Source: Hybos culiciformis (Eukaryota > Arthropoda > Insecta > Diptera > Hybotidae). Taken from it: a stretch of DNA of 64,000 bases. Both the position numbers and the translations under genes were made by a program. Location of the stretch: the NCBI GenBank assembly GCA_964007475.1, contig OZ023273.1:57679834-57743833 (forward strand), written 5' to 3'. Positions 52,377-61,656 of the stretch are shown piece by piece; positions within the stretch are counted from its first letter, which is position 1, and each line of letters begins with the position of its first letter. Under the pieces are notes generated by a model. The model did not search any database. It was not told the DNA's origin and was given only the letters and a program-made list of their open reading frames with translations.

Positions 52377-53609
52377 CCCTTCAGTGCATACGGGATAATA
52401 AGTGATGCCTTTTTTATGTAAGGCATTTTCTTCAAATTCAGACAAAAAATTTAAAAAGCAATTGGTGTTATTTACTGAAACTCACCTACTATGTTATTAT
52501 TCATAGCTTTTTTTTGGATTTGTTTTAGTTTTTGCTTACAAATTCTACACAAAAAAAAACAAAGTTTGGTCGGTCAACATTTTTAAAAAATCGTTTAATT
52601 TGTTTCACTTAAGGAGCGTCCACATATGCGTAAGTGAACTTTTTGTTCATTGATGAAATTTCGTGTGTGAATATTCATGTATGAAAGTGCTGTCCACATA
52701 ATTTTGAAGTATTATTTTGAATTTGAATAATGCATTTATTTTTTTTCAATACAATTTTAAAATTAAATTTACATAAATGTAATTTTAAAATCGCATTGAA
52801 AAAAATAAATGCGCAAAAAAGTGTTTTTTCAAAATTTAAGCTTAAAATTATAAATAACTATGTTATTAAACCCGTGAAAAATCCCAAATTTATATAAATG
52901 TTCATATACATGGCGAATATTTCCGCTCATGTAGCGGAAATATTCATGTTCGTTTAGGGATGACGAATAATCACTTTTTTAAACGAATATTGTGTCCACA
53001 CATGCGTCATGTCTAAGCGAATAACGAAATTTCATGTTCGTTCACGCATGTGTCGACGCTCCTTTATAAATAAATATTTTTTTTATGAAAAAATCAGGTA
53101 AGTGCTTTTTTTTGTAAATGAAGGATAGAAAATTCGAAATAATTTATGAAAAATTGATTTAAAATTAATTAAATACATTTTTTTAAACTTTATTTTCATA
53201 CACATCAAAAATGATATAACATGAACTGTATGTAACAATTTTCATACAGATCATAATTTTTGCCCATACAAAATGATGAAAACTTTGGCTGCCATATCTC
53301 CGAAACGGGGCCGATCCTTTTACACACTATCTTATATAGTCAAAAGGAAGGTCTGTGCAAAATTTCAGCCAAATCGGAGGTATGCGCTATTCTGAAGTAC
53401 ACCCTTTTTTCCTTGTATTTTCCTCATTTTTGCTTATTTTTCCTTATATTGAATGCATGGGATATCATAAATGATATTCATGAAAAACTCGATTTTCCGG
53501 AATACGGAAAGAAAATTAAAAATTTTCCCTGAACAAACGTTGTTTAGGAAGCAAAAATACACTCTGAAAAAAAAAATTATGTAAATCGGTGAGGTCATGC
53601 ATTGAAGGG
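52377..53609. mobile_element. piggyBac-like element (TTAA-flanked)
   Basis: Termini CCCTTCAGTGCAT and ATGCATTGAAGGG (one mismatch) are each flanked by TTAA (52373-52376 and 53610-53613). A CCC start after TTAA is typical of piggyBac. The 1,233 bases include a later nested MITE at 52612-53063; without it the element is about 780 bases. The 90-codon frame at 53260-53532 is not transposase-like. Confidence 0.8.
52612..53063. mobile_element. PIF/Harbinger-like MITE nested in the piggyBac-like element
   Basis: The left end AGGAGCGTCCACATATGCGT pairs with the right end ACGCATGTGTCGACGCTCCT, with similarity extending inward through GAAATTTCG. Both sides carry TTA (52609-52611 and 53064-53066), a 3-base target duplication usual for PIF/Harbinger. 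It is 452 bases with no open frame. Confidence 0.75.
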
Positions 53610-53613
53610 TTAA

Positions 53614-54484
53614 AATTTATTAGTACTAAATAGAGTATCTCATGATCGAAAATTTTAAAATTACTAATTTTAAACCGATATTCGATATATAATTTATTAA
53701 CATTGTCGCATATGCATAGCACCTTCTTAAGAAAACACTGCCTTATCAAATATCTGTGTACATTGTACAATAAAATAAATACACAATTACACATTAATGA
53801 TTAAGAATATTTAAAAAAAAATTAAATAAAGCCTTTTAGTACTTTACTTTTAGTAAAATCTGATGAAGCTTCACTGCTGTTGTAGCTATGTATTATGTAA
53901 TTATATGAATAGAGTATATCTTATGACTCAGTATAAAATAAATTTTGAAAATTTTCGAAATAAAGCAATGACACTAAAAGGACATTAGAAATTATATACT
54001 GATGTATGTTTAACATCAAGTGTGAATGTTTGTAATTAGGTTCAGTTATATATAACATGCACTTAATATTCGCCTCCATTGATATAAATAGTGAGGTAGA
54101 ATTTTTATTTTTTATGGACCAGACTATCTTAATATATGAATCATGATATAGGTAGGTATTTGATAATTTAATTACGATGCTAATATTCAATTTTGCTTCG
54201 AATTTCATTGACAATCAAGATGTTGAGCATCTTTTAATTACATTTTTATTATTTCCATTAAATTGGGTTCAAATTTAATAGATTTTTTATATATAGCAAG
54301 TGAAATGGGTACCTGGAACATTACTTGTAATGTTGTTTTTCTGAGAATATTTAAAAAAAAATTTTTGGTTACCTACTATTTATCGAAAAAAAATCCTTAT
54401 GATTACAGTTTAATTTTATATTTTGCCATGTTAACATACTTCAAAATTCACTTATTAAGATTTATATAAATTAACAAAAATAAA
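53614..54484. promoter_or_regulatory. Upstream region of the protease homologue
   Basis: No gene. It should contain the promoter of the following plus-strand gene. TTATATAAA at about 54462-54470 is too close to the ATG (54485) to be a usual TATA box unless the leader is extremely short; otherwise the start lies further upstream. The minus-strand frames at 53.5 and 53.9 kb are not convincing. Confidence 0.3.
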
Positions 54485-54959
54485 ATGATTATTCAATATC
54501 TTATCCTGTTTTTTATTACAAATCAATGTATCTTTTGTTTGCCTCAAAATCATAATTTGTTGAATTCTAAAAATAAAAATAATTTTAATAATAATCTCAT
54601 TCAAAAAGATGAAGATTATTCAGTAGCGAATTTAGTTGATTCTGATTTAAATGCAAATATTGAAATTAATTCCGAAGATGATTGTAAGTCTGGACATGAA
54701 TGTATACCATTTTATTTATGCAAAAAAGATAATACAGTTAATGCTATTGGAGAGGGAATGTTGGACATACGAATTGATTCCGATGAAGATTCGTCAGCAA
54801 CTAAATGTCATTCATATATGGAAACCTGTTGTGCTATTGATCAAATTTTAGATAAACCACCATTTAGAGGAAAACAGAATCCACTTGGTTGTGGTTACAG
54901 AAACATAAATGGAATAGGATTTAAAATAACTGGTGATACAAATAATGAAACACAGTACG
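54485..54959 (+). CDS. Protease homologue exon 1 (signal peptide and CLIP domain)
   Basis: The ATG is preceded by an A-rich leader (AAAATAAAATG) and directly followed by a hydrophobic signal sequence. Donor TACG|GTGAGA. Reading through the donor gives a low-complexity tail, so the splice is required. Confidence 0.93.
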
Positions 54960-55897
54960 GTGAGAATTTTTTTGTTTATAACTTTTTTCTTTTTAATTTT
55001 TTTAAGTAGATTGATTTATCATCTATTCATTATTTTTTTTTTTGATTACTCATTAGTTCAATAATATAATTGCAACTTCCATTTTAACATAATATTTCAG
55101 CACTATAAAAAATTCGTATAATTTCAGGTGAATTTCCATGGATGATCGCAATTTTAAGAGAAGAAATCGTTGAAAACGAAATATTTAACATATACCAATG
55201 CGGAGGTAGCTTGATTCACCCGTCTGTTGTTTTAACAGCTGCACATTGTGTTGACAAACAATATGCTAATGAATTAAAAGTTCGTGCAGGTGAATGGGAC
55301 ACAGCGACCAAAGATGAAATTCTTCCAGATCAAGACAGGGATGTTGTTGATATTGTTATGCACCCATTATATCACAAAGGTGGTTTGTTTAATGACATCG
55401 CAATTTTATTTTTAGCATCACCGTTCGAATTAGCAGATAATGTTCAACCGGTTTGTTTACCACCTATTGACACTAACTTCGAGCAATATGGAATTCATTC
55501 AATGGAACGATGTTTTGCAACTGGATGGGGAAAAAATAACTTTGGTCAAGCTGGAAAATATCAAGTTATTTTGAAAAAGATTGATTTACCAATAGTGCCG
55601 CATAGACATTGCGAATCAATTCTTAAGACCACTCGATTAGGAAAATATTTTCAACTACATCCATCATTTCTATGCGCTGGGGGCGAAATAGGCAAAGACA
55701 CTTGCAAAGGAGACGGTGGATCACCATTGGTGTGTCCGATAAATGGTACTAAAAATAGATTTTATCAAGCCGGAATAGTGGCTTGGGGTATAGGATGTGG
55801 TGATGCGATTCCGGGAGTTTACGTTAGTATATCAAGTTTAAGAATTTGGATTGATGGTATTTTAGCTGAAAAAAACATGATAATTGATATTATTTAA
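54485..55897 (+). CDS. CLIP-domain serine protease homologue (catalytic Ser replaced), Drosophila CG5390/PPAF-II type
   Basis: Two exons, 54485-54959 and 55128-55897, join in phase 1 (TAC G|GT GAA) to give 414 residues. A signal peptide covers about residues 1-19. The six-Cys CLIP domain uses Cys67, 73, 79, 108, 115 and 116. A linker with NPLGCGYRN leads to YGEFPWMIAIL, the usual entry to this clade, which lacks an R|IVGG activation site. The trypsin-like domain has LTAAHC (His198) and NDIAIL (Asp248), but the GDSGGP motif reads GDGGSP, placing Gly355 where the nucleophile should be. Known members of this group, such as beetle PPAF-II, are non-catalytic cofactors in prophenoloxidase activation; the role here is inferred from family. 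The protein is predicted to be secreted into haemolymph. Confidence 0.95.
55128..55897 (+). CDS. Protease homologue exon 2 (protease-like domain)
   Basis: Acceptor ATTTCAG|GTGAAT supplies GT to complete Gly159. A nearer upstream AG (AATATTTCAG at 55100) would put the sequence out of frame. Ends at TAA after NMIIDII. Confidence 0.93.
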
Positions 55898-55970
55898 ATT
55901 AAATTAGATATATGTACATGACACTATATATATATGTATGTACAAATGTAGTTAATTTGTAAGCAGTAGT

Positions 55971-55976
55971 AATAAA
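55971..55976 (+). terminator. Poly(A) signal AATAAA of the protease homologue
   Basis: A canonical hexamer about 75 bases after the stop codon. Confidence 0.6.
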
Positions 55977-57018
55977 ATCAAAAAAATTGTGTAGCACAAT
56001 CTGAGTAAACAAATTTTGTTGTTTTATTTTATAGTTTGATCATCTATTTGCTTCATTTTATTGCATAGTGTGATATAGAGATTGAAATATTTTCATCTTG
56101 AATGAAAATAAAATAATATTACTTTAAGAACTCATGTATATCTGCAATTAATAATTTTCTATCAATTGTCCTAAAAATTTAAATACATTAAGTAGGTATT
56201 TCATTTGGTGGCAATAAAAATTCAAATCAATTTATTTTATAATTTTTTGATATATGTTCATGAAAATTTCTCAATCCATAATTACTTTATAATACTGATA
56301 AATAAGTCCGTAGAAATCTTATTTAGAGGTACGAAATATATTGACGGAAATAAAACACAACTAAAATAAAAATTTTTGTTACTTCTTCAAGCTCACAGCT
56401 AACAAAATCATAAAATAACATAAAACATTAAATGAATGAACTTATGTACATATACGCACAGGGTTGGACTGGCCCACCGAGACAGTTCCCGGTGGGCCGG
56501 TGATATTTGGGCCGATAAATTCAAACTTTTTGTCAATAATTGTTTTAAAGATACAATGAAATCTGATTAAAATATATTTTAATTGGAGAAAATGGTTTTG
56601 GGAAAGAACCGAAATATAATTGGAAAAAAAATCACTTCGAAAGCACGGTACCTACTTGGTGCTAAACAATCAAACTTTGAAAATGTTGTAAATAGGAAAG
56701 TATATTAATTAAAAAAGAAAACAGGGTAAAAACAATATTTGTAAATTGTTTCATCTAAAAATCGAAAATCGAATAGAATATTTATTCAAAAAGTGTAATT
56801 ATTTTAATTAGCTCAAAAACTAAAAGCTTTTTCAATATTCCAATTTAATTAACAATAATTCTTAAAATTTTTCGTTCGGTTCCTATACTTGTATTGTATT
56901 CTGTATTGTATTGTATATTATTCATATTGTATTGAATTTAAAAAAAATTAGGGAATCTAGTGTTCCAAAATTATTTTAATTATTTATAGAAATGCGTATT
57001 TATTTGGGCCTACATTCT

Positions 57019-57560
57019 GTGGTGGGATGTTAAGATTTCGAAAAATTCGATATTCGATATTCGATCGAATGGCAGTATGTTATGACAAAATCGCTTCTAC
57101 GTTTTCTCGCTACGGTATCACAAAAAATTTTTCAAGTGATACGGAATCGAATAAAAAAAATGTATGAAAAAAGAAATTATTTTTATTCAAAATTATTTAT
57201 AAAAATTAATTTTGAATAAACAGAAATATTTTTTTTTTAATTATTTAAAAATAAAATAATTAAAAGAAAATTATTTTAATATTAATAAAAAAAAAATTAA
57301 TCTAAAGGTAGGTAAACATTTTTATTTATAAAAATTAAAAAAAATAATTTTAATAAATGTAAATAAAAATAATTAGGTATGAAAAATTATTTATTATTAT
57401 TTACTTTTTGCTTTTTTTTTTTTTAACGTCAAAAATCATTTCAGAAAATGATTTTCGAAAGTATCGAAGCGAGAAAATCTTAACATGTTGCCAAAAAATC
57501 CACTCGCTTCGATGTTCGATACATCTTCGCTGTTCGAGTGACAACTTAACATGCCACCAC
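57019..57560. repeat. Inverted-repeat block nested in the hAT element
   Basis: GTGGTGGGATGTTAAG at the left and CTTAACATGCCACCAC at the right match at 15 of 16 bases. CAGTGGTGG-type ends resemble hAT termini, but the 8-base flanks (CCTACATT and AATAACCA) do not match. Inside, CTTCTACGTTTTCTCGCTACG and the related GAAGCGAGAAAATC also face each other. It may be a nested older hAT copy whose flanks have mutated. Confidence 0.55.
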
Positions 57561-58040
57561 TGAATAACCATCGCATTTTTTTATATAGAGAAGCGGATAA
57601 GCAACGTAAGTTTGAAGTGAAACTTCTATAGAGGCATTGTGATTGAGAGTGAAAAAAATGTAAGTGTCAAAAATGCCTCGTTTATTGTCAAAAATGCCTC
57701 GTTTATTGCCAAAAAAAAAGGCAAAAAAAGAAAAAAGAAAAAATTTATGTGTCAGCTGATGATAAAACCGACAGCCGCTAGCAACTTAATGAAGCTTATC
57801 AGCGCAATAACCTACTCTATATTGGCTCAGAATTAAAGTCGAAAATACTATTTTTTTTTTCGATTGAAAGGGAAATTTATCTTAAACAATAATAAAAAAA
57901 ATATTTCATTTATTAATTATTAGTGCTAATTTTCAAAAAGTTTTTGGAATACAAATATGTATTTTGAATAAAAATGTTCCAATGCACCTATTTTGTAGAT
58001 AATTTATTTTTGATATTAATTTTTCTTAATGTAATTTTTA

Positions 58041-58350
58041 GTTTGTTAGTGTAATTTATTTTTGACATTAAATTACACTAATAAAATGCAGGAGGAATAT
58101 TTTTATTACAATTAATTTTCGGAAGAAATACTAATTTCAAATTATGCAGGCATATTTGAAAATGTCTTTTAACTAAAACAGATTTTTTTTTTTGAAGTAA
58201 TTTGTAATTGAGTTGTTAGTATAAATTATATTTGCCATTAAATTCCATTAATGCAATGCATGTAGAATATTTTTATTCCAATTCCTTTTCAGAAGAAGTA
58301 CTAATAAACATGAAATTTTTCAAGCATATTTAAAAAGTTATTTTAGGTTA
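58041..58350. repeat. Degenerate direct repeat, period about 170
   Basis: Two copies (58041-58180 and 58211-58350) share GTTGTTAGTATAAATTAT-like, CCATTAAATTCCATTAAT-like and GAATATTTTTATT segments with frequent substitutions. It is an old duplication within the hAT element. Confidence 0.7.
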
Positions 58351-58922
58351 AACTTTTCGGGCAAAAAAAAGAAAACATGATTTAAGCCACGCTGCTGTTT
58401 TTTCATACATTATTGTCGCTAATAATATAGTTGTAACCGGAATTGTGTTAACAGCTTAAAATATAGTAGAAATCATCTGGCAATCAGTGTTGCCATGCAT
58501 CCATAATTCTAGCCATTTTGAAATAATTTAAAAGCCATTATGCCACTAAACTTTTTGAACTTAAAAAGTATTTTAGAATTTTTAAATGTTTTTTTTTTTA
58601 TCTCTAAGTAGTCGCTGGTTTTTAATTTTTTCTAAGCCGCCGAATTCCCCCAAAACAAGTTATTTTAAGTCGACTGGCCGCAGCAGTCGAAGGACAAAAA
58701 TCAACTAGTCGCCGTCGAAAAAATCGATTGGCGTCATGTCTTATAGGCACTTGGCCATTTTAAATATTTATTTAGCCTCCCCATAAAATACTACTTGCCA
58801 TGAAGTTTCACTTCTTCCGTGTGTCCCGAGACTCATATATATTTTTTATATATGGAGAAATGGGCCGGTAGTCCAAAACTTCCCGGTTTAATTTTTAAAG
58901 CCAGTCCAACCCTGTATACGCA

Positions 58923-60465
58923 TATACTTTATATAGAAAAAAAAAGTTTAATTTAAGTCATTAGTTTTTAATATATTGTATTGTATATTTATATGTACAA
59001 TACAAGTACATAACACGTTTCTATTTATTAAATCCTATCAAATTAAAAAAGTATCACTAACATATTCTGAGTTCAACTAATCCCTAATCAAATTTGCGTA
59101 ACTAAAAAAAATATATTAAGTATATTACTATGATATTATAAAATAATTATAATTTTTTGTTATCAACAAGGAAAAAAAGATTAAACTTTAAATTAAAAGA
59201 AAATTTATAATAGGGGATATATAATAAACTAAAATTTTTTAGTTTTTTAAAAAAGTTCCAAGTTTTAAATTTTGAACCTTTTTAATAAGAAAATCACTTT
59301 GTTGAAAGTGCAAATGAATATATAATTATTATTTTTCTTATCAAATAGAAAATTTGAGTGAAGAAAAGAAGCATAATCTTCAGAATAAATCTAGGGAATC
59401 TTAATAAAGCTGTATTTAAAATATAAGTTATGTTTAGCAAATAAAAGTTAAAAGTTCAAATTAATAAATTATACATAAATTTTAAGATTGACTGCAAGAT
59501 TTTCAGATTATAATTTATTTCAAAACTTAATTTTTTTAGGTGATTATTTTCGAGTTTTCTTCAATAGTTCAAAAATAGTTTTGTTTTAAGTTTTTTTTTA
59601 TTAACAATTCGAAGCTCAGTAAATAAATATCACTAATTTTGATTTCTTTAATTAAATAGTAGCAAAAGGAAAAATGTTCTTGTTTGTGAGATGATTTTTT
59701 TATTCCATTTTTATAATTCTTTGGGGTGTTTATCTCTATAAAGTATATACAAAGCACAGGTATATGCATCGTTTACAAATATTTTATAAATTGCTTAGAT
59801 TTGCTGGGGCTAGATAGACTTAATTATCTAACACTTTCAATTCTTGATATAATCTGGAAGCCAAACTGATTTTTATAGCAACTACCATTTCTATCGCTTA
59901 TTATTATTACACTCATTTTAAACGTGCTAAGTATCTATTAGGTATAGTGACAAAACAACAATTCATGAAATTAAAGAATATTTTTCCCAATCAAAATCTT
60001 GTAAATTTATACAAACATGGTGTATTCTACATGCTATATTTATGTAAATAAACTAGAAGTCACGAAAAATGTAAGGACAGAGAGAAAGGACAGAATAGAA
60101 GGGCAGAGAGAAAAGGCAGAAAATATGATGCAACCAAAAGGGAACAGGCAGAATGGATGGTACAATCATACTTGGTGAACCTTCATCATAGTTCTTATTC
60201 ACTTAAGGGAGGCAAACAAAAAATATATGTTTATCAGAGACCATTGCAATAAAATAATACATTTAGTATATTATATAAAACATTTAATATTTATTCATCT
60301 CAATAAAAAAATTTAAACAGAACAAATTTTTAAATTTACGTAATGTTACAATTTACAAAAAAATACGAATATTCATTTTAAAAACAATGAATACCATGCC
60401 CAACGGTCCCAACTTGTTACAAATGCTTAAACATTGATTGTTATTATATTTATTATGAATCTAGG
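58923..60465. other. Gene-free AT-rich stretch
   Basis: No supported gene. A purine-rich patch with GACAGAGAGAAAGGAC-like repeats occurs at about 60070-60125. Confidence 0.5.
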
Positions 60466-60626
60466 CTAATTCATCGCTAAGGAATTCCTAGCCAGCAATT
60501 CATCGCCAGAAATTCATCATCAAGTAATTTTTCGTAACAAAAAAATTCACCGCAAAGCAATTCTTCGCCAAGAAATTCAGCGCCAGTAATTCAACGCCAG
60601 CAATTCATCGCCAGCAATTCATCGAC
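60466..60626. repeat. Minisatellite with about 15-base unit
   Basis: Roughly ten units of AATTCATCGCCAGCA, with the terminal ones most regular and the central ones diverged (AATTCACCGCAAAGC, AATTCTTCGCCAAGA). It lies about 800 bases downstream of the zinc-finger stop codon (in minus-strand orientation). Translation gives no sensible protein. Confidence 0.9.
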
Positions 60627-60944
60627 TGCATGGATTAAAATCTGTTTGTCGCAATTTAATCTATAACTAATCCTAAATCTTTAATTTATCAAGTCTAATT
60701 TTAATGCTTTATAATAAATAATGAGCTCCCCATTAAATAAAAATAAAAATGTTAGTTTAAATTAAAATAATTAAGTTTTCAATGTGAACTTAAAAAAAAA
60801 GACTGTATAAATTAATAGTGGTGAGAGTAGTACATTATTATGAAAGATATTACGATGGTACGTTGTATATATTCCATATATTAAATATTCCTAGTCTATT
60901 GTAACATATTCCAATATCATTCTGATGATTTGAAACAATATACA

Positions 60945-60975
60945 TATTATGTATTTGCTTTATTGAGCCTGTAAA
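60945..60975 (-). terminator. Candidate 3'-UTR acceptor and poly(A) signal for the zinc-finger gene
   Basis: On the minus strand, a T-rich tract ends TTTTTTTACAG|GCTCAATAAAGC. It pairs plausibly with the donor just after the stop codon, and the following AATAAA could end the transcript. It is a prediction only; AATAAA is frequent in such DNA. Confidence 0.3.
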
Positions 60976-61471
60976 AAAATAAAATGTATATTATATTACT
61001 CACTGTACACTATTCTACTATTCAAATGTTTCCTACAAATATTCCTTAAATAATTTGCATTAATATAATTTGTAGATATTAATCTAAGAATAAATAAAAA
61101 TAATGTGGAGTTTTTTGATAAGCTTTAGTTTCTGATCTACAAGCATTTGTAAAGATTTGGAAAAGAACAATACTATAGTTGATCCGTTCAAAAAAAATTT
61201 GTGAACATTAAAAAATATATTATTAGTATTACATTAATATTTATTTCAGATTTTTAGGAAAACAATAAAAACCAACCCAAAAATTTATTGTATTATTATT
61301 ATTATTTCAAAATAAGTTTCTTATTTAAGAAGAAAAGGAATAATTAAAAATTGACTCAGATCTATTATTGCAAACATTACATTTTGTGCTCACATAAGCG
61401 TGCAGATAAGTTGGAAAATATTTATTAGTTGAAAAAAATATAAATATAAATAACTAACTTACATGATTGAT

Positions 61472-61656
61472 TCAACGCAATTCTTTATCGTTTTTGGAAT
61501 CTATTTTTTTAACGCGTTGAATGTGGGAAGGTTCATTGATTCCGTGGACAGATTTTTTGTGATGAGTCAATTGGTAAAGATGTACATACCCTTCTCCACA
61601 CAATGAACAATCATATCTTTCACCAGTATGTAATCGTCTCACGTGAGCAGTCATAT
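61472..61656 (-). CDS. Zinc-finger gene terminal coding exon
   Basis: The acceptor TTAG|ATATGA completes Asp and supplies the two His of the preceding finger plus one more finger; TGA stops the frame. A perfect donor GTAAGT follows ten bases after the stop (61462-61457), so the 3' untranslated region may be spliced. Confidence 0.9.

Larger units (their letters stand above)
56459..58914. mobile_element. 2.46 kb non-autonomous hAT element
   Basis: Perfect 15-base termini CAGGGTTGGACTGGC / GCCAGTCCAACCCTG are flanked by an exact 8-base duplication TATACGCA (56451-56458 and 58915-58922). Sub-terminal CCCGGTGGGCCGG and GGGCCGGTAGTCC strings are also mirrored. The interior is a composite: an inverted-repeat block at 57019-57560 and a degenerate direct repeat at 58041-58350. 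No hAT transposase frame was found; the 65-codon frame at 57639 derives from a 19-base duplication. Confidence 0.92.

Noticed and set aside
53260..53532. 90-codon plus-strand frame
   Set aside because: It lies inside the TTAA-flanked element, has no transposase features, and its composition is Phe/Leu/Ile-rich chance-like.
53516..54214. Two minus-strand frames of 92 and 97 codons
   Set aside because: They are rich in Ile/Asn/Phe/Tyr, with no motif, and lie in a stretch expected to be promoter of the plus-strand gene.
57639..57836. 65-codon frame with repeated KNASFI and a Lys tract
   Set aside because: It derives from a 19-base duplication and an A-rich tract within the hAT element.
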